Shown here one piece after another: positions 36,401 to 46,793 of a stretch of 64,000 bases of DNA; within the stretch, counting starts at the first letter, position 1, and each line of letters begins with the position of its first letter. The notes under the pieces were generated by a model. It was given only the letters and a program-made list of their open reading frames with translations. It did no database searches and had not been told where the DNA came from. A program made the translations under genes and the position numbers. The stretch comes from Hevea brasiliensis (taxonomy: Eukaryota; Streptophyta; Magnoliopsida; Malpighiales; Euphorbiaceae): NCBI RefSeq assembly GCF_030052815.1, contig NC_079501.1, positions 41,659,593 to 41,723,592 on the forward strand, in the 5' to 3' direction.

Positions 36401-37544
36401 AATTCACTAACACATCAAATTACTTTAATTAACCTTATTTCCCATCAAATTCATGTAAGAATAAACCAATTACCTTTCACTTCCATGGCTGTCCAAAGTT
36501 GAATATATAAATAACTCATCAAATCCTTCAAATTTCTTCACCATTCAACTCATCTCAACCTTAATACAAACTTTAATGAAGCAAGGGATGAAAAACTAGC
36601 ACTAACCTTTTATGGAGCTTGATCAAACTTCATCAAATGCTGCCCCTTTTGCTCCCTGTGTGTTGCCCATGATGTATAGAACAACTTTAGTGAAGAAACT
36701 TAGAGGAAAAAATGGCTTGATCATGGCTTTATGAAGCTTGCTTCATGGACGTCCATGGATGAACTTGGGAAAGAAAATCAAATTCGGCAATGGTGATGAA
36801 GGAGTGAAGAAGATGAAATGATTTAGTGGAAAATGCTATCCACTTATGGTTTTGTACCCCACTAACCATTTAAGTAATAGTTAAAATAATTAAATTTTCA
36901 TAATTCTAATTATAGCCCCATATTTCTTTTAATTACATTTCATTTATAATTTCATTTTTCATGGGATTTTTAAAGTTGAATTCCACTTATATTTAATGGA
37001 TATTGAGGTCAAAAGGCAACTCTAGGTGTCAAATGACCAAAATACCCCTCTTCGGGTTGCATTTCGAATTTTTCGATGCTACCAATTTACTCCTTGTACC
37101 TCCGATTCCTTAAATTTGTTTGTTTTTGTTTATACTGACTTACTAAATTTTCTTTGATATTTCCAATGTCAATTACACCTTAGTAGACCTTTAATTATGT
37201 CCCGAAAATATTGCTCGAGTTCCCTACGGTCCAAGGCTAGTCAACTGTCCTCGCCGTAACTTCCTGGTGCGGTCACCCATCGCTACGGTTTCGACTCGTT
37301 TAACTTAATCACATTTCATCTCTTTTATTTTCTCTTAATTTTTCTTATATTTTCTTACCATGTATTCCATCATTTTATGTCTTCTCACTATCACCAAAAT
37401 GTAATTATAGACTTTTTGGCTATCTCAGATTCGATCGGCCCACATTTTGGTTATCTCACTTTGGTCACTGTCCTTTTGGCTGTCCCGGACAGACATCACC
37501 GTCGATCTGATGGAATGTACCACTACGTAAGTGAGGATGTTAAA
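33479..37544 (-). repeat. 5' LTR of D, segment 3
   Basis: It aligns with about 470-4511 of the window and ends GATGTTAAA where the left copy has GATGTTACA, one substitution in the terminal TG...CA. It is followed directly by the Athila env-like sequence. Confidence 0.88.
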
Positions 37545-37821
37545 CTCCTGGTGGCTGGCACTGTAAAAGTCGAAGATGGCATTGAACTCATCTATGTTCA
37601 TCACCCGGTCAACACCAAGTAGGTGAAATTCAATTATGCCTCTATCTTCTCTGTCTGTAGGCCATAAGGTGGCCTTGAAACTGCCCAAAAACTCCAATGT
37701 GGTGTCTCGGTATGCTGGGAACTAGAGTTGGGCTAACTTTGTCTACTCGATGCTATTGAGTAGCCCGTTAATCTCATCCTGCAGCCCGATTTGCTCCAGC
37801 AGTGCAAAATCCATGTATTTT
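37545..37821 (-). pseudogene. Athila env-like / ORF1-type frame, truncated
   Basis: On the minus strand one frame contains KYMDFALLEQIGLQDEINGL, then AYRDTTLEFLGSF and GVDRVMNIDEFNAIFDFY, with two in-frame stops. The placement after integrase and the pattern of a hydrophobic EFL block followed by an M-x-DEF-x block resemble the Athila ORF-1 family, long discussed as an env-like gene. Function of that family is not established. D removes everything downstream, so transmembrane segments cannot be judged. A proline- and serine-rich upstream stretch (to about 38290) may be its N-terminus in another frame. Confidence 0.5.
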
Positions 37822-38249
37822 GTGGAGCTTATTTTCTGGGTGTGAAGCCGAGTGCACATTGCCTTATGGGAATCATCACAAAATCCCTAAGGAATGGAGA
37901 TTTCTGGTTGAGGAGCTGCTTGTGGTTGGGGTTACGATGGAGGATGGGCTGGTTGAGAGGGTTGAGGAGAGGCTGCCCTTGTTCTTAGACGTTGAGGTGT
38001 CGGCTGAGAAGGAGCCCTCTATGACTTGGGGAAGAGCCCATTCTTCACGCAGATCACTTTGTAGAAGCCGTTGATGAGTTTCTGGGAAGGAGAAGAGTAA
38101 GGTTTGGTGAAGGGAGAAGAGATTTGAGGGGTTTTTGTAGACTAGGAGGGGTGGAGATGAAGGGTTTTGCCTTTATGAATGGGTTTAAAGCGAGGGGTGC
38201 ATTTAAAGAGCCATTAGGACTCTTCATTTCATGTGTTTCGCACCCCAGG

Positions 38250-38640
38250 AGTTGCATTTGTGACATGATACATGGGTCGTGTATCACTATACGGGTTCCA
38301 ACATGCAGGGCTGTGCAAATTTCTACCTGAAAATTTCAAATTCTATCATAGTACACGGCATGTGTAAATGAAGCTCTGGGACCCATGCAACTTGCTGCCT
38401 CTCGAGTTGCTTTGCTGGACATGTTACACGGCCCGTGTCAAGTACAAAGAGGACCCATGTAACTTTCTGTCTTCAAGCTATTCTGCTAGCAACATTACAA
38501 GGTCCGTATAAATTGAGCTATGGACCCGTGTAACTTTCTTTCTCCCTTAGAGTTGAAAAATTGTAAGAAATTTATGGACTTTCAAAAAGTTACACGGGGC
38601 GTGTGAAACTAGTACATAACCTGTGTAATTTTTTTATTTT
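38250..38640. repeat. Palindromic ACACGG/CCGTGT array, intergenic copy
   Basis: Motifs such as ACACGGCCCGTGT, ACCCGTGTAACTTTCT and ACACGGGGCGTGT recur about every 60-70 bp between integrase and the env-like frame. A similar set is in the LTR at 53240-53560. Confidence 0.7.
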
Positions 38641-38959
38641 CCAAATTTTTCTCAAATGAAAAATTTTATCATCACAACACATGAAATGGATGCAAAGGTT
38701 AGCAATAGAGCTACTTCCATGGTTTTGTCTAATTTTCTCTTTTGTGGTTTTGACTCGATGATTCCTCTCCTCTCTTGTTCTCTACTCCCCTTTTTCTTTT
38801 TCAGAAGGTCCTACAAAATGAAATACTAATGAGTATGAAACAAAAAATCAATATGAAGGAGGAAAAAAACAAAAAGAAAAGTTTAGAAAAATTTTAGGTT
38901 ACCTCCCAAAAAGCGTTGTTTATAGTCTTTAGCTGGACTTTGTTTATTTATGGTCTATC
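38641..38959. other. Non-coding stretch after Athila integrase
   Basis: Nothing coding is supported here. Near 38898 the plus strand has GGTTACCTCCCAAAAAGCG, a sequence often met downstream of Athila-type pol. Confidence 0.4.
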
Positions 38960-40120
38960 AGTAGGATGGTCGAGGGTGCAATTGACTCCCATTTCTATGG
39001 GTTCTCCCTGAAAGTAAGGCTTCAGCCTCTACCCATTAACCTTAAATGCTCCTAAGGTTTTGCTCCACACTTCTACTGCTCCATGTGGAAAAACTTGAGT
39101 GACCTTAAAAGGTCCAAACCATCTTGATTTCAGCTTCCTTGGAAAGAGTTGAATCTAGAGTTGAATAATAGGACAAGATCTCATTCTTTTATTTCTTTCC
39201 TTACTATGCACCTGTCATGCCATCTTTTGGTTTTATCCTTGAAGATTTTGGTATTTTTGTATGCATCTGGTCGGATTTCTTCCAACTCATTCAGTTGTAG
39301 GAGCTTTTTTTCACCAGCAGCTTTGAGGTCAAAGTTTAGGATCTGAATTGCGCAGTAAGCTTTATCCTCAAGTTCAACAGGGAGATGGCATAATTTTCCA
39401 TAAACCAGTCGGAAGGGTGTTGTGCCAATTGGGGTTTTATATGCAGTGCGGTATGCCCATAATGCATCATCCAACTTTATGCACCAGTTCTTCCTAGATC
39501 TGTTTATAGTTTTCTCTAGAATCCGCTTCAGTTCCCTATTTGAGATTTCTACTTGGCCGCTGGTTTGAGGATGATAAGGTGTGGCCACCTTGTGAGTCAC
39601 TCCATACTTTTTCAATAGTGTTTCGAATTATTAGTTGCAGAAGTGACTTCCTCCATCGCTGATTATTGCTGGTGGTGTACCAAATCTTGTGAAGATATTC
39701 TTCTTAAGGAACCTTGTGACCACTATAGCATCATTGGTTGGTGTGGCTATTGCTTCTAACCATTTTGACACATAATCAACACCAACCAGAATATACTTAT
39801 TTCCATGGGAAGAGGGGAATGGGCCCATGAAGTCTATCCCCCATGCATTAAACAATTCTACCTCAAGTATACCATGCAATGGTATTTCATTCCTATTTAA
39901 AGTGTTACCTATTCTTTGGCATTGATCACAAGCTACAACAAAGGATCTCACATCTTTAAATAAATGTGGCTAGTAAAATCCTGCTTGCAAGATATTGGCT
40001 ACTGTTTTTGAAGTGCAAAATGTCCTCTATATAGTGATGAATGGCAGTGATGAAGGATATTTTCCATATCTTCCTCTGGTATGCATCTTCTTATCAGCCC
40101 ATAATTACATTTCTTATACA
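38960..40120 (-). pseudogene. int: Athila E integrase (broken)
   Basis: Pieces on the minus strand cover the zinc-binding region (HCHSSLYRGHF then CDQCQRIGN, about 40060-39890), the core ([37 protein letters not shown], 39860-39500) and the C-terminal region ([26 protein letters not shown]-like block to about 38960). The D, D and E of the catalytic triad are visible. A break lies between 39631 and 39615, a stop at 39181 and a CAG-to-TAG stop near 39030. Intact integrase joins element DNA to the host chromosome; this copy cannot be translated whole. Confidence 0.85.
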
Positions 40121-40319
40121 GTAGAGGTTTCTCCCATGTGTAATATCTCACATCATGTAGGAATTTCTTCCTTTGCTAATAAGTCATGTTTGGAGGCAAT
40201 ACCCTGCATACAAGAAAATTAACAAAGTCAGCATACCATGGAGTCTGGGAGAATGTTAGTAGTTGCTCATCAGGAAATGAGTCATCAATTGGCAAATCCT
40301 TGAAGTCTCCTGTGTACTC

Positions 40320-40763
40320 CAATTTCAGCATGGAAAGTTGGTCAGCCACTATATTTTCGGATTCCTTTTTATCCTTAATTTCAAGGTCAAATTCTTATAG
40401 GAGTAGAATCCATCAAATCAACCTTGGTTTTGCTTCCTTCTTGTTCAAAAGGTATTGGATTGCAGCATGATCTGTGAATTCAATGACTTTTGACCCAATT
40501 AGGTATGATCTGAATTTGTCCATTACAAACACCACTGCTAAGAATTCCTTCTCTGTGGCAGCATAATTGATTTGCGCATCATTGAGTGTCTTGCTAGCAT
40601 AATAAATGGCATGGAGCTTTTTATCTTTTCTTTGCCCGAGCACTACTCCAACTGCAAAGTCACTCACATCACACATCACCTCGAATGGTAGCTCCCAATT
40701 TAGTAGCTGCATTATTAGTGCTGAGATCAGGGCTTCTTTGATCTTGTTAAAGAAATAAGGCAA
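40320..40763 (-). pseudogene. Athila E RNase H (partly open)
   Basis: A 116-codon frame (40763-40413) reads [40 protein letters not shown], then [19 protein letters not shown]. These are the D, E and D blocks of Ty3/gypsy RNase H, which degrades the RNA strand of the RNA-DNA hybrid. A stop at 40410 interrupts the C-terminal helix, and the join to RT is frameshifted. Confidence 0.85.
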
Positions 40764-40769
40764 TTTTCA

Positions 40770-41907
40770 TCAAAATGAAAGGGAACATCTTGACTCAACA
40801 GGTTGTTACGTGGCTTAGCTATTTTGAAAAAATCTTTAATGAATCTTCTGTAGAAGCCTGCATGTCCCAAAAAGCTTCGCACTCCCTTGACTGATGTTGG
40901 TGGTGACATGTTTTCAATGATCTCAATTTTTGCCTTATCAATCTCAATTCCTCTTTCTGATATCAAATGTCCCAGAACTATACCTTCCCTTACCATGAAG
41001 TGGCATTTTTGCCAATTTAGGAACAGGTTTGATTCTTCACATCTTTTTAACACCTTAGATAAATTAGCTAGGCAATCATCAAAAGTAGTTCCATAGATAG
41101 AAAAATCATCCATAAAAACTTCCACGATATTTTCAATATAATTAGAAAAAATAGCCATCGTGCATCTTTGAAAGGTAGCAGGGGCATTACAAAGATTAAA
41201 AGGCATTCTCCTATATGCAAATGTTCCATAAGGGCAAGTGAATGTGGTCTTTTCTTGGTCTTCTGGGTGAATGGGAATTTGGAAGAATCCCGAATACCCA
41301 TCTAGATAACAGAAATAAAAGTGTTTTGCTAACTTTTATAACATTTGGTCGATGAAATGGAGAGGAAAATGGTCTTTTCTAATAGCACTATTCAATTTCC
41401 TATAATCTATGCACATTCGCCAAACAGTGACTACCCTAATAGGGATTAGTTTATTATTTGCATTTTGGATAACAGTTGTCCCACCCTTCTTAGGAACTAC
41501 ATGTACTGGACTAACCCATTTACTATCAGAAATTGGATATATGATACTTGCATCTAATAGTTTTAAAATTTCTTTCTTGACTACTTCTTTCATGTTTGGG
41601 TTAAGTCTTCTTTGGTGCTCGATAGTGGGTTTACTGTATTCTTCCATGGGTATCTATGCATGCAAATCGAGGGGTTGATTCCTTTCAGGTCTTCTATTTT
41701 ATACCCTATGGCCTTGTTATGGATCCTCAGTTCTCTTAACAAATTTTCCTCTTCTAACATAGACAGGCTAGCATTTATTATAACAGGATATTTAGAGTTT
41801 GAGTCCAAAAATGCATACCTTAGTGAGGATGGGAAAGGTTTAAGCTCTACCTGTTTGGCATTTTCCTGGAGCTTGATCTTGGGTTGTTCCTCCTTTAACT
41901 CCTCCAT
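40770..41907 (-). pseudogene. RT: Athila E reverse transcriptase (broken)
   Basis: Three frames are needed: 41907-41590 (pre-RT linker), 41647-41336 (HQRRLNPNMKEVVKKEI, WVSPVHVVPKKGG, WRMCIDYRKLN) and 41206-40727 (MPFNLCNAPATFQRCTMAIF, VEVFMDDFSIYG, GHLISERGIEIDKAKI, RSFLGHAGFYRRFIKDF). The catalytic box is FMDD. Breaks lie near 41640, at 41336 and about 41210. Confidence 0.88.
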
Positions 41908-41939
41908 CTCGGAGGCTTGAGCTAGGGGTGGTAGGGGTG

Positions 41940-42361
41940 GATGAGCTGCTAACTATTGTACACAATCTGTTATTTCTGTGTTTTATCATTCACTGTGTGG
42001 CTGTGCACAATACATGCTTCAAGAGGATCTTTAGGATGTGTCTTATGAAATTCCTCTTCAACTTGTTTGTCAATTATGTTAACCTTGAAGCATTCATCAA
42101 GTTCGAATTTGTGTTTCATTGTGTCAAACAAGTTGAATTCCACTTCTTCTTCTCCTACCTTGAGGGTTAGTAGCCCATTTTTTACGTCTATGATGGCTCC
42201 GACAATTGCCAAGAATGGTCTTCCCAAGATGATAGGGATCTGAACATCTTCTTCCATTTCAAGGACAACAAAGTCTATTGGAATGAAGAATTTGCCCACT
42301 TTCATAGGGATGTTCTCAAGTATGCCCACTAGATATTTAACAGATCAATCAGCCAATTACA
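41940..42361 (-). pseudogene. Athila E protease, C-terminal part
   Basis: The frame from 42361 leftward contains SVKYLVGILENIPMKVGKF and IPIILGRPFLAI, the second half of a retropepsin. The frame is the direct continuation of 50371-50100 once H is ignored. Two in-frame stops next to the insertion site (TAA and TGA) are each one C-to-T change from the expected codons. Downstream is an acidic linker leading to RT. Confidence 0.8.
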
Positions 42362-42366
42362 ATGAG

Positions 42367-45300
42367 TGTCACACCCTACCCCTCTGTAAGGCATAACATG
42401 ATCCCGTAGTATACCTAATGAATTACCAACTCCGTCTACTGATAATCCATTAAATACACTACAAGGGATTTTAAAAACTTTTCTTACTTCTTTTACAGTG
42501 GTGAGCACTATTTACAGGTGTGAAAGACTTTGGTGAACTGAAGTGAAACAACTAACTCATTTGATTTATTTGGAATATCTGCAAAAGTTTTGGCAAGGTG
42601 CCATTTGTATTTTGGACAAAACAGTTCTTCAGAAAATCTGAAAAAAACACTTCAATATATTTTCAAATCTCAACTCCAACATTTTTATCAACACAACACA
42701 TTTCTCAAGTCAAATCCACAGTGATTTTCAAAGACTAAGATACAAAGATATAACACAATTTTTACAAGCCAAATAACTCATAATTATTTTACAACTTTAC
42801 TGTACAACTTAAATTTACAACTGCTCAAAACCAAGAACAAAATATACATACAGTGAATATACATTCTGATTACAAAATGCCACATGTGGTATACTCACTA
42901 TACCCAAAAATCTCTCATCATTGGCGATACTAGCGGCCTATTTCTTTGCCTGTCTCTCTACCTGCGACAGCAATAAAAAGCTATCGCTGAGACAATGTCT
43001 CAGTGGTGCACAACATTTACCAAATACAAATTTTAATCATAATTCATAAATCATATCAATAGTGGATACTTAAAACCATAGTTAAATTCAAGACAATAAA
43101 TGTCAACAAGAATTTAAACTCCATTTGTTAATATCACAAAAATTTTCAATAAGTCAGATCATAGTTGAATTCAATAGATGATATGTCAATAAGAGTTTAA
43201 ATCAATTTCACAATCTCACAATACATAATAACACAATTCGATCAAATAACTGAAGAATACAGTGTTGCCAATCTATAACACAATTTAGGCCATGACACAA
43301 TTTTTCCATATATGCCGTGTTGTATACCACGACAAGACATGCTCACCCCAATAATCGAAATCAATGAGGGAGGAAGCTAGCTATATACTGTGAACTCATC
43401 CATACTCACCTCGGTGGGAAGTCAAAGAGGAGGAACATAATCATACTCACCCCTGCACTAATAAGTCAAAGAGGAAGGAATAATCACACTCACCCCATTA
43501 ATGGAGGAGGAACATATTATCAGTGTCATGCCAATTGTGAGTCAAAACAATTCCAAACATTTTATTCAAATGATCCGTAAGAATCCAATAAATTTCCAAA
43601 GTTATAATTTCATTCACAAAATGGCAACACAATTCGTAATTCACTTCAATTTCCACAAAAACCATTTACAGTGCTTTTCAATCAATAAGTATCCATCAAA
43701 TACCATTCAAACAATTTTTCACAGTTTCAAACCATTCACAATGTTTTTCAATCAATAAGTGTCCACCAAACACATTTCCACAATTTAAAACAATAATATA
43801 CAAATAGTCATAATTTATTTCAATTGAAAAATTCAAAAGAAATAGCCGTTGTGCACAAACCTCTGATATTTGTCTCCTGGTCTTGACTCAGTATTTCTTT
43901 CCCTTTTGCTGAGTCCTTGTTAACTGAGAAACACAATTTGAAGTGTTTCAGTGCTAAATTAAACTGTCTCTATCGATGGTGTTTGGTAAATAATGCACTG
44001 AACTCAATTATTCACTTAGTCACCTAATATACCGACCCTCATTGCGTTTTAGGTAAATTAGGTTTTAGTGTCGTTAATATGTCACATTCGATAAGGTTTT
44101 AGATTTGGTATGTTTTACCAAAGTCACTTCCTTGCTTAGTGCATTTTAATGCAAATTCTTTGGATTCCTAACACCGGTTTGACCTAACAGACGATCTAGT
44201 TCCCTCGGTTTTCGGGTCTCGGTCGAAACTACAAACTTGTAGATCTAGGTCTTATTGCACGCGGGGCAAAATTTCAGGTCAATCCGAGTTAAGTAGACCA
44301 AGTTATGGTCATTATACTATTGCTGGTCAAATGGTACCATTTTAGGTCAATTTTAGGTCAATTTGGTCAACTCTGGTTCGGCCAGTTTTTGGACCCGAAC
44401 TTGTGCAAGCTTTTTGACTTGCTTATGGTCATTTCTGGGCTTTGGTGTCTTCATAAGACTTGTAGGTATGGGTCTTAACTATTCATGGTTAAACTTTCAG
44501 GTCAATTGGACCTGTTTTGAGTGAGTTATGGCCTAAATACTCACTGCTGCCCAAATGGTCAGTTTTTAGGTCTCAAGTGTACCTAATCCGAATTGGTCAT
44601 TTTTCACATCAACTTGCAAGCAGAATTTTGGTATGGTTTCTCAATGAAAGTTGGCACATTTTGTGCCTAGTTTCACCTCAAATTGGTCTCATACCAATTG
44701 AGGTTACACATTTCAGGTTATGGGCTAAAATGTACACTGCCCTCAATATGTATTTCACACCCCACTTCAAACACACATATACCTTGCAATTTGGTTCACT
44801 TCCCTACCAATCTGTTTTGGTGCATTAACCACAGTATAATCTACTTTACATTAACATTATTTTGGGCAGATTACCATTTTTAATGAAGCCACTTAGGTGA
44901 TTGGAGGTGAAATGAAGGTGGTTAATGGAGCTTTTTCAATTTGCGGCCATGGAGGTTTTTGGAGAATTTCATACGGCCATGGCAATTCCCAAGCTTGAAG
45001 ATGAAATGGCAGATTGTATAATGGGTGTACACCTGCCCCTTTAGTCCTTAATTAATTCCCTAGTGGTCCACTCACCACATTTAAATCATATTATAAGCTT
45101 AAAGTGCTAATTACACAATTTTCACTCAACTTTTGGTTATTTGCATTAGGTACCACTAAACTAATTTTTCATTTTATTTTCTAAGTGTAATATTATTTAT
45201 TTTTAATGGACATTTAGGTCAAAAGACACTTCGGGATGTCAATTGACCATAATGCCCCTGTTCGGGTGGCTTTCCCGATTTTTCGGTATTACCGGGTTTT

Positions 45301-45681
45301 GTCTGTTTTTCGATTTCTCACTTTTCTTTGTACTAATTATTTAATTTTTCTTTGATCTTTCTAATGATATTTATTCTTCAATAAGGTTCTATTTATGTCC
45401 TAAAAATGTTTTCCAGGGTTCCCCGCAGTCCAGGGCCAGTCAACGGTCCACGCCGTGACTTCCCAGTGCGGTCACCCATCGTTAGGTTTTCCGGCTCGTT
45501 TAACTTGATCACATTTCTTTGCAATCATTTTTCCCTTGTTTTTCTTGTACTTTCTTTTCTTTTATTTTATTATTTTATGTCTCCTCACTCTCATTGAAGT
45601 GTGGTTCTAGGCATCCTAGCTGTCCGGACAACACTGGTCACTGGAGCAGCAGAACGCACTACCGAACTTAGAGGTGTTACA
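42367..45681 (-). repeat. 3' LTR of H
   Basis: The 3315 bp LTR starts TGTCACACCCTACCCC and ends GAGGTGTTACA on the plus strand. The double stem-loop is at 42962-43012 with perfect arms. Two or more degenerate repeats with TTTCAGGTCAATTGGACCTG lie at about 44200-44560. Confidence 0.92.
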
Positions 45682-45730
45682 ATTCTCCCCCCCTTAAATA
45701 AATTTCGTCCACGAAATTTTACCCAGTAGT
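45682..45730 (-). other. Polypurine tract of H
   Basis: The minus strand reads AATTTATTTAAGGGGGGGAG just before the LTR, preceded by TTTCGTGGACGAAATTT. Confidence 0.78.
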
Positions 45731-46774
45731 CATCTTACAATACTCATACGTTTATTTTCTCCTTTCTATATGATCGTATAATTTTCTTTTCCTCAAATTT
45801 GTATAAGTCTTTTAACAATTTAATACAATGTTTGATTTGTTTGGATAACACCAATCTCCTCTTACTATTATGTTGTCTAATATTTCAGTTCACGTTGCTT
45901 CCTGAATGACCCTTGAGGTCATGTTAGAATCATTCATCAGTCATTGGTCCTCTGACCATTCTAATCCATAGTCTTCCTCACATTCGTAATATTTCTTTGT
46001 TACATATGAATCAACTGTTCAAATCTCTACTTCCGTAACTCTTTTTATCTGTCAATGTTCTATAACTTACTTCCTTTTGTACTGAACTATAACCTTTCGA
46101 TATTTTAACTTTTGAGTTTTAGATCCCTAAGTAGGATTTTCAAACTTATTTCTAACAATTAAATTCTGTCATGGCATAACTATACCAAAACAGATGCCGT
46201 TGGCAACTATTCTTATCTAGGTGTACTATCGGGTAGTACGTAGCTCTACACAATAATCTCAAGTCGATCAGAATCTGCAACACGGTATAAACATCAAGAA
46301 CATTGCATAGTTACGACGATACATCCCAATAGATCAAACTTTCTTATCTTTTATTCTTTTTGAATTCAATGATATTCGAATCTTATTCTGATTACAATAT
46401 CCATTAGCAATTTCTAACAGTAACCTCCTTGCCCTCATTTAGAGCAATTCCATTACGCATCTTACATTTACGCCCTCTTGCCTTACATTAAGTAGGCTCG
46501 CCAATTAGCTTATAATTTTATGGTGTGTCAAGAAATACTTTTCACGATAAACTCTTCCAAAACTAATTTCACTTGTTATCACAATCCTTATCCTAAAGGA
46601 CTAGTCACTAATGCATCAAAATTTATTTCCACGACCTCTGTACAATAATACAAGGAGATTTCCTCCGTTAGTGCATATTTATAATGTAATGTACTGTATG
46701 TATCAAACATTTGAGCAAATTGTAGTTACCGACAAAAGATTTCAAATTCAGTTCAAATTCACTTTAAAACCATT

Positions 46775-46785
46775 GCTCGATACCA
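46775..46785 (-). other. Primer-binding site of H (one base missing)
   Basis: The minus strand reads TGGTATCGAGC, the initiator tRNA-Met complement TGGTATCAGAGC with one A absent. It begins 8 nt after the LTR. A deletion in the priming site would be expected to hamper reverse transcription, unless it is a consensus error. Confidence 0.7.
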
Positions 46786-46793
46786 CTAAAACA

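Larger units (their letters stand above)
1..37544 (-). mobile_element. Element D: gypsy-type derivative with giant LTRs, interrupted by G1 and G2
   Basis: Read on the minus strand, the order is 5' LTR (right, in three pieces up to 37544), primer-binding site at 5777-5788, a 1.28 kb interior, a polypurine tract at 4512, and the 3' LTR (left, cut by the window edge). The LTRs run TGTAAC...GTTACA and are direct repeats of about 4.8 kb. The interior is nearly non-coding: it has a leader matching that of chromovirus F and the first 22 codons of a gag-like frame, but no protease, reverse transcriptase or integrase. I infer a non-autonomous chromovirus derivative mobilised in trans. D sits in the env-like region of Athila E. 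Its left flank is outside the window, so its target duplication (right side CTCCT at 37545-37549) cannot be confirmed. Confidence 0.82.
45682..46793 (-). other. Interior of H, non-coding
   Basis: There is no supported gene. The region 46090-46330 aligns with the D interior (see findings). A short minus-strand string ALVTSPLG followed by a stop (near 46600) resembles LVTNPLG in the F protease region and may be a pol relic; this is weak. A 112-codon frame on the plus strand (46611-46949) runs into the LTR and is not considered a gene. Confidence 0.65.

Noticed and set aside
44517..44828. 103-codon frame identical to 48936-49247
   Set aside because: They are equivalent positions in the two recent LTRs of H. 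Identity reflects recent insertion, not coding selection.
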